Virus record (IMG/VR): IMGVR_UViG_3300046170_000259
Location: 1-31,638 of that record
DNA length: 31,638 nucleotides
Source of the DNA: a virus
Strand: one strand, 5' to 3'
A program made the translations under genes and the position numbers. The notes under the pieces are model-generated. The model was not told the origin of the DNA, searched no databases, and saw only the letters and a program-made list of their open reading frames with translations. Positions 14,057 to 20,344 of the stretch are shown here, piece by piece. Numbering within the stretch: position 1 is the stretch's first letter; each line of letters begins with the position of its first letter.

Positions 14057-14317
14057 ATGCCAAAAGCAAAACCACAAACGGTTACAATCGACAGCAATTA
14101 CAAAGTCGAGATTGAGCCATACAATCACACGCTAATGCGGCGCAACGATAACAAGAAAACTGGCTGGGATACGATGGGCTATTACAGCACAATGGCAACC
14201 GCATTGAGAGCCATCAGCCGTGACAACGTGCTGAACGGCAGAGACTGCAACCTAAACCAATATGCCGAAGGTGTACTGGCGAGGGCATCAGACCTGCTAT
14301 GTCACAAAAACCCCTAG
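14057..14317 (+). CDS. Small protein, possibly DUF5405-like
   Basis: The 86-residue product contains YKVEIEPYNHTLMRRND, then WDTMGYYSTMATALRAISRD and a Cys-containing end. The order (beta strands, a Trp, then YYSTM-x-ALRAI) recalls DUF5405 phage proteins, but this is from memory and weak. It is the last gene before the strong terminator at 14347. It starts directly at the stop of the preceding gene. Confidence 0.62.
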   Translation: MPKAKPQTVTIDSNYKVEIEPYNHTLMRRNDNKKTGWDTMGYYSTMATALRAISRDNVLNGRDCNLNQYAEGVLARASDLLCHKNP

Positions 14318-14346
14318 CGTTTACCTATTCAGCGACACACCAGAAC

Positions 14347-14372
14347 AGGCCGGTCATCCGGCCTTTTCTTTT
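14347..14372 (+). terminator. Rho-independent terminator of the rightward small-gene unit
   Basis: AGGCCGG-TCAT-CCGGCCT is a perfect 7-bp GC-rich stem followed by TTTCTTTT on the plus strand. It lies 30 bases after the last plus gene and just before the convergent minus-strand initiator stop at 14375. The minus-strand side lacks a T run, so it acts on rightward transcription. Confidence 0.9.
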
Positions 14373-14374
14373 GC

Positions 14375-15139
14375 CTAGAATGGACGCGGTAAGCCTGTAC
14401 CTTGGTCACGCCATGATTGGTCTGACTGGTCAGTCATCATAAAAGCATGAACCGCCTTTTCAATAATCTCATAGCTATAGCCCTCATCCTTATATTTTCC
14501 GAACAGCTTGCCAATAGCAGTCTTGGCATATTCTTTCTGCTTTAGGGTTAGTGTCCGACACTCAGATGCCGATTGCTGGCGATTTGAGCGTCCAGGACGG
14601 CGTTTGGCCTCTCTCCGCACCCAACCCTGCCAAAATGCCTTACACGAAGCGTATGACGCTTTATTGCCGTTTTGCTCATTCCAAAGCCTAATGTCCTCAA
14701 ATGTGTCTTCCCAATCGAGTCCGGCATCAGTTGCATATTGCTGGTCAGTGGCGTCAGGTTTCCAATCCACTAGCTTTTGCTTTTTAGCTTTCCCCTTATT
14801 ATTATTATTAACGGTTCTATTATGGTTAGTGTGTCTGTGTGACACCTCTAGAGGTGTCTGTGTGACACCTGTCAGGCTGACACCCACCATGCTCAAGCTG
14901 TACACATCGGTCTTGTTAAACCGCTTTTGCCGTTGCAAGAATCCGCTAGTTTCAAGCAGCTTTAGCTTGCGTAGGACGGTGCTGCGGCTGGCGCATGTCA
15001 TATGCTCAAGACGCTCGACACTAGGCCAAGCGTTGCCGGTGCTTTCATTGATGTGGTCAGCAACCGCTATCAGTACTAGCTTTGCCAGCGGGTCTTTTAT
15101 CTGCTGTTCAAATGCCCAGCTAACCGCCTTGATGCTCAT
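14375..15139 (-). CDS. Replication initiator with winged-helix N-terminus (lambda O-like organisation)
   Basis: The 254-residue protein has an N-terminal HTH_36-type domain (residues about 1-85: MSIKAVSWAFEQQIKDPLAK, then AWPSVERLEHMT-x4-STVLRKLKLLE-x-SGFLQRQ), a linker rich in Thr, His and Asn (residues about 95-118) and a C-terminal domain with FEDIRLWNEQNG, CKAFWQGWVRRE and a Lys-rich helix. This is the layout of phage replication proteins of the lambda O type, which bind iterons with the N-terminal domain and recruit helicase. The linker-encoding DNA carries repeats and an AT-rich tract. The gene overlaps the upstream coiled-coil gene by 4 bases and is the last of the leftward regulatory/replication unit. 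Confidence 0.75.
   Translation of the reverse strand: MSIKAVSWAFEQQIKDPLAKLVLIAVADHINESTGNAWPSVERLEHMTCASRSTVLRKLKLLETSGFLQRQKRFNKTDVYSLSMVGVSLTGVTQTPLEVSHRHTNHNRTVNNNNKGKAKKQKLVDWKPDATDQQYATDAGLDWEDTFEDIRLWNEQNGNKASYASCKAFWQGWVRREAKRRPGRSNRQQSASECRTLTLKQKEYAKTAIGKLFGKYKDEGYSYEIIEKAVHAFMMTDQSDQSWRDQGTGLPRPF
14786..14888. other. Candidate replication origin: iteron-like repeats beside an AT-rich tract
   Basis: GTGTCTGTGTGACACCT occurs twice exactly (14831-14847 and 14854-14870), 23 bases apart. The copies flank and share GACACCTCTAGAGGTGTC (14841-14858), a perfect 18-base palindrome, and a further CTGACACC follows at 14877-14884. Immediately to the left is an AT-rich tract with a repeated TTA unit (14793-14812). 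The whole sits in the middle of the initiator gene, as the lambda origin sits in O. Confidence 0.55.
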
Positions 15140-15474
15140 TTCTTTTTCGCCCTTAACTCTTTGTATTTTCTATCGCATTCAGACAATCTCTCTTTTAACT
15201 GTTGTACTTCGTTCTGCTTTCTCATTGTTTGTTTTCTTTCTAAATCGACCGTTTCCCTTTCCTTTTCTAAAAGCTCATATCTTCTTTGAGACTCGCATTC
15301 TTTAACATTCAACCTTGTGTTCAATGATTCAATTGCGCGGCGAGATTTTGACCAAGCAAATGAAGTCAATCTTAAAGCAGCCATAACATTATGAATGTCC
15401 TCAAGCACAACCTTTCCGCTTAATAATTTCTCATCAAACTCACGCATAAACTTATATACTTCTTCATCAGTCAT
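15136..15474 (-). CDS. Coiled-coil protein of unknown role
   Basis: The 112-residue product has an N-terminal helical part (MTDEEVYKFMREFDEKLLSG) and a long charged coiled coil over residues about 50-112 (ECESQRRYELLEKERETV, ending in REL-RAKKK). Both ends overlap neighbours by 4 bases, so it is translated together with a nuclease upstream and the initiator downstream. It may be a helper or loader in replication, by context only. Confidence 0.68.
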   Translation of the reverse strand: MTDEEVYKFMREFDEKLLSGKVVLEDIHNVMAALRLTSFAWSKSRRAIESLNTRLNVKECESQRRYELLEKERETVDLERKQTMRKQNEVQQLKERLSECDRKYKELRAKKK

Positions 15475-15821
15475 TTCATTAAATCCCCTACTTTTATTAA
15501 AACACCTAAGCTGGTGTTGTTGTCACCGCCCTTGACCACTCCAGTCTTGCGATACTGTTCCCTAGCCACCTCTTTCACAGTGTCCAGCGGAACGATAATC
15601 ACCCGATGACCAGATAATACGAAAGCCCAGTATTCGGCATGACTGGCAGCTATGCCAGATGCCTTTCCCCTGCTCTCGAACTCGATGAATATGTTGCCTG
15701 TCCTTGCCGCCATATAGTCGCGTTTGACCTCAATGGTTGCATTGGTCAGGATGTTTCCAAGCCACTGCTCGTGTATCTGACCTAGTTGCAAGTCATACTT
15801 GAAATCGTTGTTGTATTCCAT
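15471..15821 (-). CDS. PD-(D/E)XK-type nuclease
   Basis: The 116-residue protein has D10 and E19 in the first helix region (FKYDLQLGQIHEQWLGNIL), then TIEVKRD with E-x-K, and NIFIEFESRGKASGI, followed by a hydrophobic strand (HRVIIVPLD). This acidic, E-x-K and SRGK-SG layout fits a small restriction-like (PD-(D/E)XK) nuclease. ATG 15821 is used because it overlaps the preceding stop (TGATG); an upstream in-frame start at 15854 is not required. It directly follows another nuclease of the same superfamily. Substrate is unknown; recombination or host DNA breakdown are options. Confidence 0.7.
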   Translation of the reverse strand: MEYNNDFKYDLQLGQIHEQWLGNILTNATIEVKRDYMAARTGNIFIEFESRGKASGIAASHAEYWAFVLSGHRVIIVPLDTVKEVAREQYRKTGVVKGGDNNTSLGVLIKVGDLMK

Positions 15822-16207
15822 CACGCCCAGCTTTCTCTGACCAGCATGCACCAAGTCTCAAAGCTGATAGTTGCCAAGTCATCCTTGCCAGCAAAGTCAG
15901 CGTTAATGCTAGATAGCCGGACAACGCACCTAATCGGATGCCGGTCATATTTGTAGATAAGCACCGGCTCAGTACCAGACGCATCACTGGCACGTTCCAC
16001 CTGTGACCACCATTCATCTTTGTGCGTCACGCCGTGAGCATACCTCTTCGCCTCGACAGTCCAACCGTCAATGCCAATCAGGTCGCCATGGTCACCCGCC
16101 CTATATTGCTCTAGGTCTCGCTTAACATCATCAATGCCAAGTTCATCCATTGCCATACGAGCCAGTTCGCGTTCAAAATTGGCTCCTTTTCTACGTCCGT
16201 TTGTCAC
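15821..16207 (-). CDS. Holliday-junction-resolvase-like PD-(D/E)XK endonuclease
   Basis: The 128-residue protein starts GRRKGANFERELARM, has KRDLEQYRAGDHGDLIGIDG and WTVEAKRYAHG. The order K-G-x2-FE, then D-L-x-G-x2-G, then E-A-K is the Hjc/phage resolvase version of the PD-(D/E)XK core, with E13, D43 and E52-x-K54 as likely metal ligands and catalytic lysine. Such enzymes cut branched DNA before packaging. It overlaps genes on both sides by 1-4 bases. Confidence 0.78.
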   Translation of the reverse strand: MTNGRRKGANFERELARMAMDELGIDDVKRDLEQYRAGDHGDLIGIDGWTVEAKRYAHGVTHKDEWWSQVERASDASGTEPVLIYKYDRHPIRCVVRLSSINADFAGKDDLATISFETWCMLVRESWA

Positions 16208-16476
16208 TGTGGTTTCTCCCCATTGCCGCGATAGTTACCCATATCGTCACCTTCCATCAGTTGCCCTTCGGATAGTGACCGGCGGTTGTATGCGCCGTGC
16301 TTGTCGCTGGCATTCTCTGCCGCTGGGTCATCCTCAAAGCATCCGGCATCCTTGAACATCTCAGCGTGACGTTCCCATTCTTTTCGATATGCAGGTGTCT
16401 GTGTGATGGCATAATCCAATACCGGCTTGCGCCGTGACCGTGTGCCTCTTGGCGGTGATTCTTTTTTCTTAGGCAT
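16204..16476 (-). CDS. Unknown small basic protein
   Basis: This is a 90-residue hydrophilic protein with a basic start (MPKKKESPPRGTRSRRKP) and a Gly/Asp/Asn-rich, probably disordered end. ATG 16476 has GAGGAA 6 bases before it and overlaps the regulator gene by 8 bases. It lies between the regulator and the resolvase-like nuclease. There is no recognised domain. Confidence 0.62.
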   Translation of the reverse strand: MPKKKESPPRGTRSRRKPVLDYAITQTPAYRKEWERHAEMFKDAGCFEDDPAAENASDKHGAYNRRSLSEGQLMEGDDMGNYRGNGEKPQ

Positions 16477-16666
16477 CAAATTCCTCACACCAATCTTTCA
16501 AACCAACCTTGCCACCTGACCACTTGTAGACTTCCATCATCTTTTGACCAGACGGTGGTGTGCGCCGGTATATCCAATTGTTTACAGTTGCCCTGGTTAC
16601 ATTCAGATGACGCGCTAGTTCGCTCTGTGTCATCCCTCGTTTCATCATATGTTCTGCCAGTTTCAA
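16469..16666 (-). CDS. Cro/CI-like helix-turn-helix regulator (TTG start)
   Basis: The 65-residue protein contains a compact HTH: MTQSELARHLNVTRATVNNW followed by IYRRTPP and a C-terminal helix-strand (MMEVYKWSGGKVGLKDW). Size and fold fit Cro-like phage regulators. The start is TTG 16666, with AGGAGAG about 6 bases before it; the next ATGs are 6 codons in and lack a site. A weak start codon limits the amount made. It is the first gene of the leftward regulatory/replication unit and faces the promoter of the rightward recombination-lysis genes, so repression of that promoter and of itself is likely. Confidence 0.78.
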   Translation of the reverse strand: MKLAEHMMKRGMTQSELARHLNVTRATVNNWIYRRTPPSGQKMMEVYKWSGGKVGLKDWCEEFDA

Positions 16667-16693
16667 GTGACTCTCCTACAAATAGAAATTAAC

Positions 16694-16732
16694 AATATGT
16701 CAATCTGTATAAAATAATTGTTGACAGGTCAA
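16694..16732. promoter_or_regulatory. Operator-like sites between divergent units
   Basis: TTGAC-AG-GTCAA (16721-16732) is an exact inverted repeat laid over the -35 box of the rightward promoter. TTAAC-AATAT-GTCAA (16690-16703 region) is a related imperfect inverted repeat with the same GTCAA half, next to the leftward start. These are the expected places for the Cro-like regulator to bind. Confidence 0.5.
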
Positions 16733-16749
16733 TCACTATTTCGTAATTA
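16721..16749 (+). promoter_or_regulatory. Sigma70-type promoter for recombination-lysis genes
   Basis: TTGACA (16721-16726) matches the -35 consensus exactly; after 17 bases comes TAATTA (16744-16749), a good -10. It lies 40 bases before the exonuclease ATG, which also has AAGGAG. This is the best-formed promoter seen in the window and implies use of the host RNA polymerase. Confidence 0.75.
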
Positions 16750-16788
16750 AAGTTATCAAGCCAATCACGGCACCCAAGGAGTTAGGGA

Positions 16789-17622
16789 ATGACAGACTTA
16801 TTAGATAAGATGAAATCGGTAGGTGTTTACCATTTCAGTCCAAGCCAGTTAAATCGTCCATTGGCGAACTGGATGTTCGATTACGTTTACCTATCAAAAG
16901 ATAAACGCCGCGAGATTATCGTTGGTGAGAACGCCGCATTCGGTACAGCAGTTCATCAGGTTATTCAAGCAGCCGTGTGTCACGGTCAGGATATTGATGA
17001 GGCTGTAGAAGAGGCATTGACCGGCTATGATTTCCATCCGGCTAATTCATCACAAGACAAGCGCGACAAGTTCCGCGAACTAATACCAGACGCCTCTAGC
17101 GTTGGCATCGACTTACTATCTCCCTTATTTAGTGGCGCACAAGAAGAGCGCAAAATCGAGTTGATGCTAGATGGCGTACTGGTGCCTGTTATGGGTTTTG
17201 TTGACCTGTTCAAAGATGGGTCGCTGGCTGAGATAAAGACCAAAGCACCGCGTCAGGGTCAGGTCAAGAAGGACGGCACAAGAAGCTGGACTAAGGCATC
17301 ATTGCCTAAAGAGCCAGCGTGGGAGCATATCCTGCAAGCGGCAGTCTATTGGAAGGCCACTGGTGCCACGCCAAGCATTGCATATGTGTCATCGGTTGAG
17401 GGTGTCATATACAACCCAGATAACTGCGAGAAGATGTCTGAGGATGTGTTGAACTTTGCTATTGAGGAAATCAGACGCAAGGCAATCACACGGCAAAACC
17501 TATTATCGGTCAGCACTGACCCGAAAACATTAGCAGGTTTGATGGAGCCGGACTTTAATCATCCGTTCTATTGGAGCCACCAGTTCGTAAGTGAAGCAAA
17601 GGAGTTATGGAGCAATGTCTAA
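16789..17622 (+). CDS. RecB/Cas4-like exonuclease
   Basis: The 277-residue protein has the PD-(D/E)XK exonuclease pattern: FSPSQLNRPLANW near the start, FGTAVHQVIQAAV (motif with catalytic His, about residues 48-60), VMGFVDLFKDG (catalytic Asp, about 137), LAEIKTKAP (E-x-K, about 147) and a later Q-A-AVYW. Phage enzymes of this kind resect DNA ends for the annealing protein encoded next; the gene pair is a standard viral recombination module. The stop overlaps the next gene by 8 bases. AAGGAG precedes the ATG, behind the strong promoter at 16721. Confidence 0.85.
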   Translation: MTDLLDKMKSVGVYHFSPSQLNRPLANWMFDYVYLSKDKRREIIVGENAAFGTAVHQVIQAAVCHGQDIDEAVEEALTGYDFHPANSSQDKRDKFRELIPDASSVGIDLLSPLFSGAQEERKIELMLDGVLVPVMGFVDLFKDGSLAEIKTKAPRQGQVKKDGTRSWTKASLPKEPAWEHILQAAVYWKATGATPSIAYVSSVEGVIYNPDNCEKMSEDVLNFAIEEIRRKAITRQNLLSVSTDPKTLAGLMEPDFNHPFYWSHQFVSEAKELWSNV

Positions 17623-18247
17623 CGTATGGAACACACTGAGTGCTATTGATTGTTCAAAGCACGTTGAGAAGAAAAACGGATTCACCTACCTGTCGTGGGC
17701 GTGGGCTTGGAGCATTCTAAAGCAGCACTATCCGTCAGCGCAGTACACCAAGCATCTGTTTCAAGTGAACGGCAATAACCTGCCATACATGCTTGATGCA
17801 GACGGTAATGCGTATGTGACCGTTACTGTCAAGATTATGCCGGAGAATAATGCTGATAGCATCACGGCTTTGGAATCAGCTACAGAGATTATGCCTGTGC
17901 TGAACCACGCCAACCGGCCTATCAAGAACCCTAACAGCTTTGAGGTGAACGCTTCACTGCAACGCTGTATGGTAAAGGCAATCGCGGCTCTCGGCCTTGG
18001 TTGCTACATCTATGCTGGTGAGGATATGCCGATGGAATCGCCAACGGCTATGGCTGAGTCTCCGAATATTAAGTCAGATACACCAGCACCAAAGAAGATT
18101 GCTTCACCTCTCACTGTAGAGCAGGAGATAGCATTGGCTCCCAATGAAGAATCACTCATAAAACTGTACCGCCGCTTGGGGGCTGCTGCGGGGCAGTACA
18201 ATAGTTTGTTTACGAAACGTAAGAAGGAGTTAGCAGCTAATGGCTGA
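17615..18247 (+). CDS. DUF1071 single-strand annealing protein (Sak3-like)
   Basis: The 210-residue product begins MSNVWNTLSAIDCSKHVEKK, then GFTYLSWAWAWSILKQHYPS, YVTVTVKIMPE, MPVLNHANRPI and ASLQRCMVKAIAALGLGCYI. This LSW-A-W...NxRCMVKAIA-LGLG order defines DUF1071, placed among Rad52-like annealing proteins (Sak3 group). The last 60 residues form a separate tail (SPLTVEQEIALAPNEESLI). ATG 17615 was chosen over a GTG at 17591 because AGGAG precedes it. The partner exonuclease lies upstream and an SSB-tip protein downstream. Confidence 0.88.
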   Translation: MSNVWNTLSAIDCSKHVEKKNGFTYLSWAWAWSILKQHYPSAQYTKHLFQVNGNNLPYMLDADGNAYVTVTVKIMPENNADSITALESATEIMPVLNHANRPIKNPNSFEVNASLQRCMVKAIAALGLGCYIYAGEDMPMESPTAMAESPNIKSDTPAPKKIASPLTVEQEIALAPNEESLIKLYRRLGAAAGQYNSLFTKRKKELAANG

Positions 18248-18491
18248 TTACGACAACAATTTGAGGGGCGTACTGTTCCCGAATGACAAGGGTGATAACC
18301 CTAAGCGTCCTGATATGACAGGCAGTATGGAGATTGACGGCACAAAGTACCGCATCTCTGCTTGGAACAAAACCAGTCAGAAGGGCAACGACTTCTTGTC
18401 CTTTGTAGTTGAAGAGGATGACGGCAGCCGCAAGGCAGCACCAGCAAACAACGGTGCAAGCAACCAGATGGATGACGCTATTCCGTTTTAG
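18240..18491 (+). CDS. Small ssDNA-binding-type protein with SSB-like C-terminal tip
   Basis: The 83-residue product starts MADYDNNLRGVLFPNDKGDN, then TGSMEIDGTKYRISAWNKTS and a strand ending FVVEED; a flexible Ala/Asn linker leads to the last residues MDDAIPF. The core resembles short OB/DUF736-like phage proteins ('RG-LF-N-D-K...G...I-G-x-Y-x-I-SAW-K-TS-KG'). The tip matches bacterial SSB tails (consensus DDDIPF), which dock replication and repair proteins. Position after exonuclease and annealing genes agrees with an SSB role; this is inference. Confidence 0.75.
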   Translation: MADYDNNLRGVLFPNDKGDNPKRPDMTGSMEIDGTKYRISAWNKTSQKGNDFLSFVVEEDDGSRKAAPANNGASNQMDDAIPF

Positions 18492-18502
18492 TGTCTAACC
18501 TA

Positions 18503-18540
18503 GATAGGCTGGCGGTTCACACCTCGTCCGTCAGCCTATC
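18503..18540 (+). other. 13-bp RNA hairpin between SSB-like and zinc-finger genes
   Basis: GATAGGCTGGCGG (18503-18515) pairs with CCGTCAGCCTATC (18528-18540) with a single G-T wobble and a 12-base loop. No T run follows, so it is not a normal terminator. It lies 20 bases before ATG 18560 and may control expression or processing of the downstream genes. Confidence 0.65.
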
Positions 18541-18559
18541 GCCTCAACAAAGGGAAGAT

Positions 18560-18760
18560 ATGTGGAAGAGAAAAAAACCTAAGAACATTGTCAGTTCAAG
18601 AATGAGCAAATGCAGTTTCTGTGACAAAGAGTTCGATTGGATGACCACACCCGCCATAGTTAATGGAGCAAAAAAGGAGTTTTGTGGATATGAATGCTTT
18701 AGTAAGAATTTTGAAAACGCTGTTCGGCACGACTACGGAAACGACTTCGACAGTCTCTGA
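18560..18760 (+). CDS. Small zinc-finger protein
   Basis: From ATG 18560 the protein has 66 residues: a basic start (MWKRKKPKNIVSSRMSK), C-x2-C (CSFC), a DWMTTPAIVNGAKKEFC strand-turn and C-x3-C (CGYEC), so four cysteines for one zinc. ATG 18560 has AAAGGGAAG just before it; an earlier GTG at 18491 would put a 13-bp hairpin inside the coding region and has no ribosome site. The end overlaps the DnaA-like gene by about 70 bases in another frame. Function is unknown; a DNA-binding helper is plausible. Confidence 0.65.
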   Translation: MWKRKKPKNIVSSRMSKCSFCDKEFDWMTTPAIVNGAKKEFCGYECFSKNFENAVRHDYGNDFDSL

Positions 18761-19034
18761 GATAGATAAAATTATTAATGCAACGACAGAGGTAACAGGC
18801 GTCACACGCTTGCAGATGCTGTCTAAGCGCAGAGTAAAGGAATACGTTCAAGCTAGGCATCTAGCTATGTATATGGCTCGTGAGATGACCACGATGAGTT
18901 TGCCGGAGATAGGAAGAGAAATGCAGCGTGACCATACGACTGTTTGGTACGCCGCTGAGAAGCTGGCAAAGCGCGGTAGAGGCGCAACAAAGCTAAACAG
19001 AAACATAGCTAAAATTAAGCAGCTTGTAGCCTGA
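18690..19034 (+). CDS. Free-standing DnaA domain IV protein
   Basis: The 114-residue product carries, at about residues 43-92, LSKRRVKEYVQARHLAMYMA, REMTTMSLPEIGREM and QRDHTTVWYAAEKL. This matches the DNA-binding domain IV of bacterial DnaA (in E. coli: SKRRSRSVARPRQ, LPEIGDAF, GRDHTTVLHA), one residue shorter before RDHTTV. The AAA+ domain and the DnaB-binding N-terminus are missing, so it should bind DnaA boxes without being an initiator. ATG 18690 has AGGAG about 9 bases upstream. It may target a viral origin or block host initiation. Confidence 0.85.
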   Translation: MNALVRILKTLFGTTTETTSTVSEIDKIINATTEVTGVTRLQMLSKRRVKEYVQARHLAMYMAREMTTMSLPEIGREMQRDHTTVWYAAEKLAKRGRGATKLNRNIAKIKQLVA

Positions 19035-19258
19035 TGAGCGACCTAGTAAACCACCCGCCTCACTATAAGAATGGTGAGGTGGAGTGTATTGACGCAATCA
19101 AAGCTGCGCTAGGTGATGGCTACAAGTATTACCTACAAGGCTCAATAATCAAATACATCTGGCGTTATGAACATAAAGAAAACCCGCCGCAAGATTTGCG
19201 TAAGGCTAGTTGGTACTTGGAGCGTCTTATTGACGTTGTGGAGACTGATGAAATATAA
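19034..19258 (+). CDS. DUF3310 protein
   Basis: The 74-residue protein has the DUF3310 signature: VNHPPHYKNGEVECIDAIKA, then YLQGSIIKYIWRYEHKENP and DLRKASWYLERLID. The family is common in phages and contains conserved HPPHY and K-Y-x-WR-x2-KN-type motifs; it is sometimes called a nucleotide kinase-like protein, but its activity is not established. Its ATG overlaps the DnaA-like stop by one base (TGATG). Confidence 0.88.
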   Translation: MSDLVNHPPHYKNGEVECIDAIKAALGDGYKYYLQGSIIKYIWRYEHKENPPQDLRKASWYLERLIDVVETDEI

Positions 19259-19688
19259 ACATATAGCGGATTGCAGACTTAGCAACAGCACTGCCGGTCT
19301 GGTCGCAGAATACTTAGCTGCGGCCTCTATATTACAGCGTGGCTGGGGTGTCGCCTTAGCCAGCCAAGATTCAGTTGACTTAGTAGCTTGGAACAAGGAC
19401 ACAGGACAAAGGTTTCTGATACAAGTGAAGTCTTGTCAGTTAAGTCGTGGCAACAAATATAGACTAGAATTTAACGTGTCTATTGGTGGAGATAAACGCT
19501 TACCAAGACGGTCAGATTTTGACATAATGGCACTCGTGTCGGTTGAGCAAAGGACAGTGTTCTTTATGCCAGTCGCATCTATAAAAGTTAAACGTATGAA
19601 CCGCACTCCTGCCTTTTTTGAGAATCCAGACCTTGAGGCAGATTCGTGGCGCAAAACCATTGAGGAATTACAAAATGAACTTACCTAA
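19248..19688 (+). CDS. PD-(D/E)XK endonuclease-like protein
   Basis: From ATG 19248 the protein has 146 residues. GLVAEYLAAASILQRGWGVA (catalytic Glu), SQDSVDLVAWNKDTG (Asp) and RFLIQVKSCQL (Q-x-K in place of E-x-K) form the core of a small restriction-fold nuclease similar to PDDEXK_5/archaeal-resolvase types. The Q replacing the usual acidic residue is seen in other members of the superfamily. The ATG overlaps DUF3310 by 11 bases. It is the fourth nuclease of this superfamily in the window. Confidence 0.72.
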   Translation: MKYKHIADCRLSNSTAGLVAEYLAAASILQRGWGVALASQDSVDLVAWNKDTGQRFLIQVKSCQLSRGNKYRLEFNVSIGGDKRLPRRSDFDIMALVSVEQRTVFFMPVASIKVKRMNRTPAFFENPDLEADSWRKTIEELQNELT

Positions 19689-19905
19689 CAGACGCCCTTG
19701 CGTAACAACAGACATTGGTGCAGGACTAGCAGTAACAGTTAGCTTTCACCCGCAAACAGGCGAGGCTGTTGAGGTATTTATGACTGGTCGTGGCAAGGCT
19801 AGTGAGAACTCATTGACGGAAGCTCTGTACCAGCTTGGCGTTACTGCGTCTAAGCTAATGCAGGGAGAGTATGAGGATGAAAATGAAACTCGACAAACTG
19901 CGTGA
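19675..19905 (+). CDS. TSCPD-domain-like small protein
   Basis: The 76-residue product reads NLPNRRPCVTTDIG, AVTVSFHPQTGEAVEVFMTG and RGKASENSLTEALYQLGVTA. The order P-N-R-R-P, beta strands, E-V-F-x-x-G-K, then a helix is that of phage TSCPD-like proteins, related to the C-terminal domain of some ribonucleotide reductases. It overlaps the nuclease gene by 14 bases and the lysozyme gene downstream. Function of the single-domain form is unknown. Confidence 0.7.
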   Translation: MNLPNRRPCVTTDIGAGLAVTVSFHPQTGEAVEVFMTGRGKASENSLTEALYQLGVTASKLMQGEYEDENETRQTA

Positions 19906-20344
19906 CGAAATAGTTGCTGATGAAGGGTGCGAGTTTAAGCTGTATCTCGACCATCTAGCACTTAAAACCTTTGGCATCGGTCACTTGGTTACTGAGAATG
20001 ACCCTGAGCATAAGATGGCTATTGGCACACCTGTCAGCAAAGACAGGGTGCATCAGGCGTTTAATCTGGACATTCTGGTAACGCTGGAAGACTGCCGCCG
20101 GTTGTACGATGACTTCGATGAACTGCCGGAAGAGTGTCAGCATATCATAGCTAATATGATGTTCAATCTTGGCTATCCTCGCCTGTCACGCTTTGTCGGT
20201 ATGAAGGCTGGTGTCGATGCTCGTAACTGGCATAAGGCAGCGGATGAAATGGTTGACAGCAAATGGTATACTCAGGTTCCGAATCGCGCAAAGCGGTTAG
20301 TTGAACGTATGAGAGACCTGGCCAATGAGCAAGACGCTACTTGA
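19877..20344 (+). CDS. Endolysin (T4-type lysozyme, GH24)
   Basis: The product (155 residues from this start) degrades peptidoglycan at lysis. The T4 lysozyme triad is intact: Glu in VADEG, Asp 9 residues later in YLDHLALKTFGIGH and Thr 6 residues further in KTFGIGHL (T4 E11, D20, T26 have the same spacing). FNLGYPRLSRFVGM and the C-terminal helices also fit. There is no signal peptide or N-terminal anchor, so export depends on the holins encoded next. ATG 19877 was preferred for its spacing to GGGAGAG; 19871 and 19883 are alternatives. Confidence 0.92.
   Translation: MKMKLDKLRDEIVADEGCEFKLYLDHLALKTFGIGHLVTENDPEHKMAIGTPVSKDRVHQAFNLDILVTLEDCRRLYDDFDELPEECQHIIANMMFNLGYPRLSRFVGMKAGVDARNWHKAADEMVDSKWYTQVPNRAKRLVERMRDLANEQDAT

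Noticed and set aside
14508-15305. 265-codon plus ORF opposite the initiator and coiled-coil genes
   Set aside because: It is antisense to two well-supported overlapping genes, and its translation is Ser/Leu/Cys-rich, as expected of a shadow frame.
18491-18559. GTG start at 18491 for the zinc-finger gene
   Set aside because: No ribosome site, and it would place a 13-bp hairpin in coding DNA; ATG 18560 has AAAGGGAAG before it.
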